From the NCBI GenBank assembly GCA_963669155.1, contig OZ022597.1, forward strand, positions 752,377 to 816,376: a stretch of DNA of 64,000 nt, written 5' to 3'. The translations under genes were made by a program, and so were the position numbers. Source of the stretch: Arbacia lixula (lineage: Eukaryota; Echinodermata; Echinoidea; Arbacioida; Arbaciidae). The notes under the pieces were generated by a model. It had not been told where the DNA came from. It worked only from the letters and a program-made list of their open reading frames with translations, and did not search any database. Positions 1 to 12,900 of the stretch are shown one piece after another; positions within the stretch are counted from its first letter, which is position 1; each line of letters opens with the position of its first letter.

Positions 1-868
1 CATATATAATATCATGTTGTGTTAATATCATGCACAGGAAGTGTGTTTGTCTACATAAGCCTCTAGCTGTTAAAATAATTACAACTTGAATCAAGTTGAA
101 ATTCAGACAACACAACGGAAGTCATTTTGTTTGGAAGCAGAGGTTTCGCGGGATTGTATCAATTATACTATAACTATTGCAATCAAGGAGTTTTTAGGAA
201 GAAGGATAAATTCGAACATCAAACATCGGTATGTTTTTTTTTTTTTTTATAGCGTGCAGTGCTGAGCTGATGAATGTCAAAATCGTTCCATTATGCAATG
301 TATTTTGACAATACCTTAATGATGTCCAAGGCATACTCAGCACAGACGTTATTTTAGCTGATGTGAATTTCGAAAGAAATATCTGAAGGTGCCCATTTTG
401 TACTCATGTGCATGGCCCTGTTTTTGCGATATGCCTTTTAACAATTTTAAACCTCGGAGAGAATGCAACTTATTTCGGATATCAATGACACCTCGACGTG
501 TATTGATATCGGATCGGAATTTTCAGACAAATTATTGTAGTGTATCTTACAAGTCTCCGCAATAGTTAATACAATATGAGCTTGAAGTATTGACATTTAT
601 GTTAAATATGGGTGACGTATTGCTTAAAACGTTGATCATTATGTGGTTTGATGTATGAATATATCGAAGATATAATGAAGATTGTTGTCAATACTTCATT
701 TTCTTCTATTCATTCAATTCATTGATTTTAGTCAGCTCGCTTTACGGCGGAGGTAGGGATATCGGTCGAGTTGCATTTTGCGAAATGAGCACAGGGCGAA
801 GTAAACCGAAACCTATACAATCCAACAGGAAAGTTATCGGCAGTGTGCATGCAATCCCAACAATCATT
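1..868 (+). promoter_or_regulatory. TALDO1 5' flank and probable promoter / 5' UTR
   Basis: No gene is recognised here. The stretch is AT-rich with a T16 run near 234-250. The TALDO1 frame is open from 722, and an in-frame ATG lies at 785. No convincing TATA box or initiator could be fixed by eye, so the promoter call rests only on position. Confidence 0.35.
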
Positions 869-959
869 ATGTCCGAGGAAAAGCGAATGAAAATGGCGTC
901 TTCACTTGACCAGCTTAAGGCTCTGACCACTGTGGTCTGCGATACTGGCGATTTTGAGG
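869..959 (+). CDS. TALDO1: TALDO1 exon 1
   Basis: Residues 1-30 plus one base of a split Gly/Ala codon. It contains [19 protein letters not shown], the N-terminal strand with the active-site Asp. Donor is GTAAGT. The frame stays open upstream to 722 with an ATG at 785. Confidence 0.9.
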
Positions 960-3900
960 GTAAGTTTGAAGTTAAATGACATCGGAATTGAATTTGATAC
1001 GATTGTTTCCTTGGCACGTGTCCCGTGTCGTCTTCGCCATCTTTGAAGATGGTCCAAGATCCCCTCGAGAAGTGAGCGGATAAGTGTACCCAACTTTGCC
1101 CGCATCTCCCCGGGTGATATCGTTCGTGTGGTGGTGGTTTTAGGAAAGTCGCGGCACGAATCTCGAACTCGAACTCGGTGTTTGTGCACGAGATAAAAGT
1201 TCACCTCCATATTTATAATTTGTGTTCGGATCTTTATTAGCCAGTGTCAGATCTGACTAAATCGGATAAATGTATGTGAAATAAGTTTTCTAATACAAAT
1301 CTAGAAATGAAATGATAAAAAGATCACCAGCTTCAAACTCCATAGGCCGTGTGTACAAAGTAAGGCAGAACGGCCTATAATTTCAAATACGCATAACTAT
1401 TTAATTTGCGTAAATTAAATGAAATCACTTGCAGGCCGTCTTCCTTGCACTAATTGGAATATGATTCGCAAATTAAAATGAAAGACATAATCTTTTACTC
1501 ACAATTCTAAGTAGTTTTTGCTATTCAGGTTTTACGACTCGTCAGCTTTCTAACCTCAGGAAAAAAGTTCGTAGCTCCCCCTAGCCCTTATTTGACACGT
1601 AACGGGGAGGACGATAGTTGGCTCAGCGAAAGAAGTGCCGATAGCATGTTTGTAAACATCCAGGCTGTGCACACAATAGCCCTCGCGATATTATTTGTGC
1701 TTAAATGTTGTTACGATATAATTTAGAAATAAATGACAAAATCTCATTAAGTTGGCAGTTTTATTTATTTATATTCAATGACACACGTAAATGTTCATTA
1801 TAACCTGGGTACAATGTTTTTATTTCTTGTCTGCTACAAAACTTGACATATGAGCTTCTACAAATTACGAGCTTGATAATGCCATCAGACTTTGATAAAG
1901 ACTAGTCACGGTGGAAATTTCTTTTCGTATGCTAATAATGGTCATTCGACGTGTAAACATAGTGGAGAGCAGACGCTACTACATAAGCTGAACGGGAATA
2001 AATCTTGGATTTTCTCCTAATGAATTGGTAAGCTGATATTATTTTTAAGGTTTGGGGGCATGGAATTAATGTATAAATCATGGGAAGACTTTAAAACAGT
2101 CCAAGAATTCATGGTTTTGAAGTCACCACAATTTACATGTATGTGCACAATATCCACAGTTCCCTATGGATACAGCAAGTATATTACACATGTAGCAGGT
2201 ATGGCCTAGATGCACTTTTTAGTTATCAAGTCCATCATGTCCATGACAATGTCCAAGGACCAAACAATGGCAAGATACTAAAGCGGTTTGTGGATTTAAG
2301 CCCACGAAAGCGCTTGTACTGGTGGAAACCAAACACTGAAAGCACAGAAATGAAATCTTACTGTAATTTATGTTCTTGTGGTTGTACTCAGCTAGCTCAG
2401 TCAGCGTATTCAGTCAGTCTACCGTGTTGGTGCATGGTGACAGGTCGTGCATGACGAACTATTGTCCATAGACTGTGTACAACGGATAGATCGTCTGCGA
2501 TCAGCGATTCAGAGACCGCTGATTGGGCAATCGCGCAGATCACGTCATGACCACGTGGTTGCCTTCCGACTGCGTGTGGAAGTATCGATAGCGATAACGA
2601 TATCCGGTCACATTGTGTACGCAGGAAATGGTCTTGGTTCGTGATCGGATCGCTCCAGTATCAATCAAAAATTATCGAAGCTCTGCAATTTCATGCATAT
2701 TGACTGACGGTCCTAAAACCCGGAAGCCAATTGACTTTGTACACATTGCGATAGACTCTACAAATTCCAACAAACACGATGCGGGGGTGACGCTAATTCG
2801 TACGATTTTCACGGAAAAGCAAGAAGCAATCGAAATTCGCTTACCTGTGCGGTATCGGTGAGAAAATAGATCCTCTGAGAATACCTTTCAAAATTCATAT
2901 AAAATATAGGAAAGTGAAATTCTAGGTCGATTTTGGTACGAGGTGATAGAGAATTTTACACTTGTTTTGGTGGAATACTACATGTATGTGGGGACATAGA
3001 AGGCTTGCACTGCGCATGCTTACTATATTTTCATTCATACTGTAAATTGGCTCTCGGCAGTGGCTGGATGACGTCATGTAATAAGCAAAAATGGACATGA
3101 CTGCTAGCGACCACGCTTCGCTATCCGTTGTACACTATTGTTCGTTGTGTCGTGAGTTGCCCTGTCGCCCTCTGACTGTCGGTGGAAGCTTGTGGGGGAG
3201 GGGGGTGTAACTAACTACTACTGACTGGGGCTGCGGATGCGACGGTAACGCGTTAGCACGTTGGTGAGGTGAAAAACTTTTTGGGTATTTTGCACTCTCG
3301 CAACCAGGCGAAAGTTTCGGAAACACTCTTGACTCTTTACTGGAAGAACTAGCAAGACGCTGCCTGTAGAAACCCATGGCATTCGTGATATTAAACATGG
3401 GCCGAATCCAGGCTCCATACGTCAACTTGTGCTCTTTGATGTTAAACTACTAACGTTAAGTGACTGAGCTACACAAGTCAGATTCTGATTCTGAATGTTC
3501 AGCTAGTTTTGGAAATTCAAGCAGCTTCAGGACATGTAGACCCTCCAGTTGCTTTACTGATATTTATGTCTTATAAAATGTTTTCATGATCATAACTGGT
3601 TATACCTCTGCGATGTGGCTAGGTGGCGTTACATTTCTGGGTTCTCTGTTTGACTTGATTGCCTTATGAAATTAAATTCATGCAACCTCTTCTGACTGCA
3701 TTTAAAGCAATTTCATTAAGAACACTGATGGTGTTATCAAATCTAAACTACTGTTCATGTTTTTCTTGGAGGCACTTGCTTCTTAGAATAATCTAGGGTT
3801 TTACTAAATGTCTGTGACTCAAGATTTTTCGGTGTAATGTTCAGGTTCTATTTTCTCTGAAATTATTCTGTTATTGAACAAATTTTGGAGAAGGTACTGT

Positions 3901-6900
3901 ATGAATGATACTGAAGTTTGTTGTTTATTAGAAGAAAAGAGATGTATTTGGTACGCATGTCTTTTATACATTACATGGGACTCTTTGAGTATGGGAGATA
4001 AATTCCCATTTTTTAAATATTTTTTTTTGTGTGTCAAAATGCATTTCAACCATTTCATCCTCCCCCCACTCCAGATCTCGCCGCAAAGACACAAAAACTG
4101 ATTGATAATCACTAATCAGTATATTTTAGTAAATACAAATCTACTAGAAAATTTGCAAGTCATTCTCTATTTGTGCGGTGCAAAGTCATATTATACATTT
4201 TCACAGTAGGCCTATGTTTGATTATGAAAGCAAAATTAGAATTTGTAGTACTGTATCTTAACTGTATTGATATTAAAAAAACAAAATTTTACACAATAGA
4301 CCGGACACAATATGCGGACAAGATGGCAGAGAGTGCTAAGCTTGACCGAGGTAGCAACAGTTACTATGAATGACGTCATTCTGCATACATTACGAAAACG
4401 GCCTATTCTGAAGAAAGCAAATATTTGTTTCTTTAAACTAATAATTTTTTGTATTCATTTTTAACGTTCATGTCCCTTATGTACAGTACTTGAGGCATTG
4501 TCCCATTCCTTTTTATTTTTTAAATTAAGATCACAAATTTGAACATTGATTTGCGTAATTTCTTGTTTTCACTAATGCGAAACAAATTCACTTCAAAGAA
4601 TATTCAAATGCAAAGCAATATCAAATATTGACAAGATTTGTTGCCATCGGAGGGGACATTGTATCTTGGACTTGCCCTGTACAAATGAGCTTGTGTCATG
4701 TACATGAACACATTAACCAGTCAAACAAAAATTGTTGGTGGAAATGAGGGCTACATGTACCTGTTTTCAATACTTGTTTGAAGCTAAAACTGTTTCTTAT
4801 TGTCCTCTGTTTTTCCATTACATTACTATGCAATTTCCTCCTCTGTTTAAACTTAAGGTCAGTGGTGCAGCATACTATGTACTCTTGTATTTAAAGTAAC
4901 TTATACACCATTTCAGATTCAACAGGAACCTGTATAATATACATGTACAGTGTACAAACATTGATGTAGAATGTACATACACATTTTGAAACCGTTTCAC
5001 TGTGAGATGAACTGCTGCTCTAAGGAATTTGTGTACACGTACTACTTTTGACTGAATTCACACGTGACTTGTTAAGAGTGAAGAACTGGATTAGCACCAG
5101 GATGTGCAAATTCAATAGTAAGAGGACTTGAATAGCATTCTATACAACTCTGTAATTCCTTGCTATCCAGACTTTGCGATTCAATGTGCACTTCCTGATG
5201 CTAACAGAGTTAGGGTGCATGTAAGAGTTGATGTCCTGTACATCTGTAGTACTGTATGTGCCAGGGTTCTACGGTATACAGTGCATGTGTTACATGTAAG
5301 TCACATAGTAGTACAGTAATACTGTACTAAGTTATGAATAGCATACTGTGTTTACTTTTCTGGTTAATACCATTCATCTTTCTGTACATGACTTCATGTA
5401 TGTACTGTACAGTGCCACAAATGTCTCACAATATCCTGCGTATGAGCCCCTTTTCTGTCATTATTGCTTACAAAACTACATGTAATCCACTATACACACT
5501 GTACACATTCACACTGTATATACAGTACATGTACCATTGAAATTAAGAAAAAAAAATACTTTTTTTTCATAGAGAAAACAAATTACACTTTTATGCATTG
5601 CGGGAACTGAATCACACTAAGCCCCTGGTAATTTGTTTAACGGTAGTGCCTACCTGCAGAGTGTCCTATTGTACATGTACATATGGTATACTGTATCTTC
5701 ATACATGCACTTCTGCCTACTGTACCATACTGTACACTGACCAGTGCAAATGAGTCAGCAGTATTTCTCCTTTATTTTGTTGCCATTGTAATGCTACAGA
5801 TAAGGATAGACCTTGCTGAGTTGCAAGTCACAGTACATTTGTGAAATAGGGCATTTATGCATGTTACATAGTGCCTCACTTGGACGTTCTCAGACAGTAA
5901 ACACTAGAGATTGTCTGAAGGGAGACCAAGAATTGACTCTTTGTGTAATTTCACATTACTTGCTTTGAAGGGATAAACGTTTTAAGTATACCTGTAAATG
6001 TAATCTTGTGTTGATTAGAGTACAAATTATGCAAATCATGTACATACATGTACAGTATACTTGTAATAGGGAAAATTATTAAATTTGTGAATGAAATAAC
6101 ATTTTGAATTTAAGTGTCTAAAACAGCCTATGGACATACATGTACACTGTACATGTACACTTCATTATGGACAAATTGACCTTTACAGCTCTATTTCCTG
6201 TACTCTGCACTGCACAAGGTGGTCAGCAAGAAATGCTACCAAGGGAGTGAAGATAGTACACACCATATTTGCATGGTACTGAGATTTACACTTAACAATG
6301 TGACTGTACATCAATTATAGTGTACATGTACATGTACTTGAGCACAAGAGCAAATCACATGTGTTTGCCACGCCCACTTTTACTTTTAAGGGGGCGTGGC
6401 ATTAGTTTGCAAACACTCTTTCTCTGACACTGGCTGTTACTGTATGCACTGTTCAGTGAACCTATGTATGTTGTAAGGAAGGTCAGGTTCTTTTAGATGT
6501 ACAGTGAAACCTGTCTATAGGGGCCACCCAAGGGAAACAAAAATTGTGGCCTTTATAGACAGGTGGCTGCTAACTGTAGGCAGGTTCTTTAACGCATGAT
6601 CTCTCTCCGGGGGAATTATTTTAGTGACCACTATAGACAGGTTGGCTGCTATAGACAGGTAGCCGCTAAGACGCGTTTGACTGTACATGTATGCCTTGAC
6701 AAGAGTCAGAAAAACCAGCACTACACCACAGTACTCTTAGACTCATTCTTTCACTACATGTACATGCATGCACAGCTGTAGAGCTCATACAGCCTGAACA
6801 AACACATGCAAGTTATGTACTTCCTCATTTATCCAGCAACATGGTAATTGTAATGCCAAAAATCCTAGGTTGGAAAGCATTGTTACATGTAGGTCTGACC

Positions 6901-9900
6901 ACAAGCATCAATGGTTTTCATGAAAAAAGTACTTAAAACTAACTCAAACCTACTGTACAATTCTTGTGTCCTCTACATGTACATGTGCGTTCATTTTACA
7001 TCTTATATGGGAACCGTTTAGTCGTTTCCCTTTCCCTTTCACATTTATTCTTGATGCCTTTTACCAGGGCTCCAATTATGTAATTGTGCTCACTTCCCAC
7101 TTATATGGTAGGAGTCCTAATTATTGTTCAGCATGATTTCCTCTCTCAACCCTGGTTGGTTGGCTGGTCGGTTGTACTTTAGACATTGCTCGCCAAACAC
7201 CAGCATCCAAGGTCACTTCATAATATTATTCTACATTGTCATTGTATCTCTATACAGAGGGCGCAGTGGACTGGCAGTCACACCCTGCTTTAGGGACAAC
7301 ACCTTTGTCAGTCAGTTTGTCACTGAATCTGAATCACTAAGTCTCAACATTGATGGACTGTTGTATGTGTACAGTGTGAGGGAAAAATACACGGGGGATC
7401 GGGCGATTTTGCCCCTGAAATGCTTAAAAGAGCTCCGGAAAATGTTAAAAGAGCTCCCCCAAATTCCCATAGACACAATGTAAAATTGTAGCCAAATCGG
7501 CCAATGTGCTCAAAAAGAAGCCCACAAAAATGTTGAATATATATTTTTTTTTTCCGTGTACAGTGAGTGTGCAGTGCACAACATGGATATGACTTACAAT
7601 ATCAGCCCTACATGTACATAGTAGTCTTATCTTTACCCCATGCAGACTCATGTTTAGGAGACAGTCACAATCAAGTCTGTGCACATAGACTACATGTAAT
7701 TTTCAGGCTGTTTCAGGAAATAAACAGAGAGGAAAGACCTTCACAAAATGTGTCCCTTTACAGGGAAAGCAACGGAGCAGAAAGTACACTTGATGCCACA
7801 ACAGGATCTCAACCTAGGAATTCTATGTACACAAACTCAAGCCACTCCTGCCCCCATAAGAACAATTGACATGTAGGCCTTCTGTATAGCCTACTGTAGT
7901 TACTAGGCTGAAGAGTGCTTGGTCACAACCAAGTCTGTTAACAGCTATGTCTGGTAATATAGACTAGGCCCTAATCCATGTGACTTCCCTGGATCCTCAG
8001 TGGGCAAGAACAAGAGGATCCAGGGCAGTCAGAGGGATTAGGGGACCTAGTCTGTATTACCAGACACAGTTGTTATTAACAGACTCAGTTGTGATCATGC
8101 TCTCCTCAGCATAGTAACTACATGTATGCTAGAATGTATGGTTTGCTATTGAGCTGTGCTGGTTTAAAGGTAGATTTTAGCATGCAGATTTTAGAGTGTA
8201 GTCTGACCATGGACCCTGGTAGGGTCCAAGGTCTGACAAAAGAGAAAGGAGTATTTTAAAGAGATTTTCACACCCATGCTTTTAAATATAAAATGTCAGA
8301 TAAGATAAAACGATGGACACTGGATAACAAGGCTAAGAAATAGTGCATTTCATTATAGAACTAAGTATACGACTATACAGCTAACAGTTACAATTCACAT
8401 GATAAGGACTAAGAAAATTAACCAATGCATGAAATTACAATTAAGAGGATCTTTATGTGGACAACTGCACATTGTATGTAGGCCTACTGCGCACATATAG
8501 ACTTTTTTTTTTTATTTGTAGTGGAACCAGGGAAACATCAAAATGTCTTTGTTTGAGCTATGTCTTGTGTCTATATCAGGAGCTCTTTTGAACACTGTAC
8601 TTAGCCACATCACTGAGCATCAGTATTGTATAGCAATATTTCTTTAGATGCACACAGTGCACGTAAAAAGTACAGTGACCCTTTCAAAGTGCACTTGCAT
8701 AAAGACCACACCATGACCACGGACAACTGCTCTGTCTGCATACCGTTAATGAATTCAGGATTTAGATTGGTGCAGTACCGGTCTGAATGGAGATTGGTGT
8801 GCCCATGGTGTGCCACACTGCTGCATGTGACATGCCTAAGCAATAAGCCCTTAAAGTAGAACACCATTGATTTTAAATAGCCAATATTTTGATAACATAT
8901 GAAAAAGGATAGTATAGGGTACCCAAATATTGACTTTTCCAACCTCGCTGATCTAACAGAACGGAGACACCCTGCATCAAAAATTACAATTTTACTACGT
9001 CATAATTCTTCATTATCGACTCCACGGAACGCTGTCAGCATGATGACGTCATTCTTTGAACAAGATCTGCAACCGAGCTAGCTAGCTACCGATACATACA
9101 CGTTCACGCATAGCGTTTGAACGCAATTACAACCAGTGATTGACTCCGAACTTGCTCCAAAGTAAAACCAACATGTTGGGAAACACACTAGGCCTTGACA
9201 TCGACACTGGAGAGAATGATTCAGATGAATCTTCTTTCAATAGTGATATTTATGATGGGGGGGGGGGGGGGGGGGTGGAGACAGAAGGGGAAGGAAAGAA
9301 AGAAATGACGATGACGACGGCCATACACACAGAGTCAGAGACGGAGGAGAAGGCGCAGCGGCTGTGCTTCCTCAGGCGCGTTTTGAGTACAGCATGCGAG
9401 TTTGTCCAGATTCAGGACGTTGTTTGTTAACACACGATAGTGTGCATCATCGGTACATGCCTTGATTTGCCTCAACGCTAAGCTGCATACTGTGCGCGTC
9501 ATTTTCTATGCCTCCAAACAACTGCAGATGGGCACGGTGGTTGTTTTGCGCTGTATGTAGTATGAGCAGGGAGGTGGGAGTTGCATAGCAGGCCGTATGG
9601 GTAGCGGACTACATTCGAGTATGTGCGTACGTGCATGTCTGGCTGGCTCGTAGAGCACTGATCCCTATGTAGCGATCGGTGATACAGCTGTATGACTCGT
9701 ATAATTCAGGCCAGCGCAGCCGCCAGCAAGCTCGCCAGCTAGCTCGCCTTGCTTCGGCAGCGCTGAGATAAGACGTACGTGCGTAAGAGTAAAAAACGGC
9801 CACGGCTGCAGGGATGTCAATTTCAGGATCGGAGCTAGCGCTAGCGTTTGTTAGCTGTGCACAAAACCAAGTACATGTACTGCGCTCGCGGGAAGCGTAC

Positions 9901-12900
9901 GAACGGGAGTACATGTACTATGTTGCAATGTTGCGCGGCGCGCGCCCAATGCCTATAGCTAGATGCAATAAAAAGATCGGCATATTTCACGACAGAATGA
10001 CTAATTATCAATGAAAATGTTCAAAAGACAAATGTGTGTGTATCACTATAAGGAAATACTTAATTAATATAAATAATACAACAATAGGTATGAATCAACA
10101 TTTGCACAGGGGATGCTCTTGAATGATGACAAATTTTGTGTACAATGCATATGGCGAGTGTGCCTGAGTGTGTGATCTGTTCACATAATGACGTTTCAAA
10201 AAAGGGGGTCTGCCACTCACAGTTTCGCGGTAGATGAGGAGATCATGCACGGGTGATTAGAATCGTTAATTTTTATATTCACATATCAGTGTGAGGCTGG
10301 AAATTAATATTTTCGTGATCTCTACGTACCCAGCTTTCCGTAGATGTAAAAATTTACTATATTTAGAATTTTCAATGGAGTTCTACTTTAAGGTAAGGGT
10401 TTGTTGCCATTTTGGAACTCAGCTTTCACGTGCGCATTTTCTGACTTCTACGTGGGCTGCTTGACTAGCATCGAAGTAGGCCGCCACAATGACATCGTAG
10501 AATCATGATTCAAAACACAGTTGCATTCAAGCGACCTTTATGGAACGTAATTCTGCAGAAACGCGTTTCCAAACGCCCCTTTTTTCCACGTTTCATGTTT
10601 GCGTTTTGAATCATGTTTTTTATTAAATTTCGTCTGAACGCTATCATGATTCTGCAGAAACACGTTTTGATTCATGATTCTAATCATGATTCTAGGGCAA
10701 ACAAGTGTCGCATGAACGCAACCCCAATCCTTTGGGCTTTGTGTGTGATGGTGAAACAATCCTCATGGGCCACATTATTTAAGGGAAGAGGTAGTCGTAA
10801 AGATTGTGGACCATATGAAATAGAGCACCATTTTTCCATAATAATGATAACATTCAATATTTTTATGTAGCACCTAATATGACAGTATCATTTCTAAGTG
10901 CTTTTATAATATTATCATACACTGTACCAGTCAATGGATGCTTGTCAATATCTTTGTTTAATCCCAAGGGATCATGTAGGGTCATTTAATTGGTTTTAAT
11001 AAAAGAATAAACATGAAAGAAACATTTCTGCTTTTGCTTTGATTGAAACCAACTTGATTTCAGGGTGGACTATCCTTTTAAGAATGGTGCTGTCCTGCCC
11101 AACACTTACACGACATGCCTAGGCATTAGCCCCCCATTGCAAGCTGCTTAAATATGAGCATTTTAGCGCCTGACTCTCAGCCTCCCTCCACCTCCCTCCG
11201 GCTATCTCCAACAGCCTTTGATTAATCAAAAATGTGCAGAGATTGCGGCTGCTCTGCTTATCAGCACTGTATACAGTACGTGTACAATGGGAGGCGAGGG
11301 TTGTTATTGTAAACATTAGATGCATGGGGATTGGTCTATAAATTGATGTCTCATTTTTAATGTTTACAGTACTGTATACACATCTGTAGTAATGCTAAAG
11401 CAGTTGCCTAGCAAACTCTACCAGCTGCTTCAGAGTTGTCTGATAGCAGTTTTGATATTAATGACTTATTCATGGATTTGTTTGAATTTACGTCCCATTT
11501 ATAAAAAAATCAAACAAGACTGCTGACTAGGATTTTCTCATGAAGCTGTGTTGGATGCACATTTTACAGTGTGCCTGGAACAACAATAGAAGCATTTGCA
11601 CATGGTGAAATGTTTTTTTACTACTTTAGCTGAATAGCTGTTACCATATATCTGCACGATAATAAAGTTGAAATGTGTTTGACTATCTAATGGTTTCCAT
11701 TTTATTCTATGTGAAGTGTCATTGGCCTGAGGTCATATTCTAAAATCAATAATCTGCTCATGAATGCAAAGTGGATTAAAGAGGCTGAAAGTTGCATAAA
11801 ATGTACAGTATGCTTCCTGTCAATTTCTACCACCAACTCCAGATGTGTCTGAGATTATTTTGATCAATTATTCATACTTGTACTCGTCCTTTCACACATC
11901 TCTGTGATGAAAGATAGAATTAGAGGATGATTTTGCCATAAATATGGTTTCAAAATCATGTTGTGGGCATTAAAATGAGAGTTCTTCAACATGGGACTTG
12001 TATAAAACCCATACAATATCATACATTACCCATACATTACCATGAAAACCCCATTGCCGTTGGCTTTAATACATACATGTACATGTAACTACTACGCGTT
12101 GTGATGCCAATGATGCCAGTGGGAATGATGTACTTAAAAGCACCGGAGCCAGAGCTTGTCTACAGTAATGGGTACATTTCTGTTACATTTACTTAACATT
12201 TGCATAAATATCTTAAATTCCAATTGTTTTTTTTTTTGGTCTCTTTACACTAGCCAATGATAAAAAAAGATCAAAGAAATGTATTGATTTGCACTTTACA
12301 AGGTTTTGTACACTTCAGAAAATTTGCCCTGTACAAATTTCCCACAGCACGTTGGTAACGGGACAGACGAGTTTGTAACACACTCGTCTGTCTCGTTACC
12401 AACGTGATATACTTGTGCAAATGTACATGTACATGTACAAGCTTAGGTTAGAAATAGAGAATTTTAGCTGAAGTTATTTTGGAGGAAATTAATTCAACAC
12501 TCTGTCATATTTTGTTGGTGCAAGGTGGTCATAATTTCAAATGATTCAGTTGCGCCAAGAAATATCCCTTTTTGTCTCGCCCACCGGAGGTGAAGGCGAG
12601 ACTAAGGGATCCAAATGGCGTCCGTCCGTCGTCCGTCCGTCGTCCGTCGTCCGTCACAAATGTTAAAGTTTACCTGCAAGACTCTCTTTTGACAAATAAC
12701 TTCACATAGGTTGCTTGGATTACAACCTAACTTGGGTCATAGATGCACTAGGGGTAACTTCATGTTATGTTGCTGTTGGAGGTCACAGGATAAGGTCAAA
12801 GGTCATTTGAGGTCATACGTTAAAGTTTACCTGCAAGACTCTCTTTTGACAAATAACTTCACATGGATTGCTTGGATTACAACCTAACTTGGGTCATAGA

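Noticed and set aside
902-1210. Minus-strand frame over TALDO1 exon 1
   Set aside because: Antisense shadow of a coding exon.
3135-3425. 96-codon minus-strand frame
   Set aside because: Overlaps and adjoins hAT-related repeat sequence; no recognisable domain.
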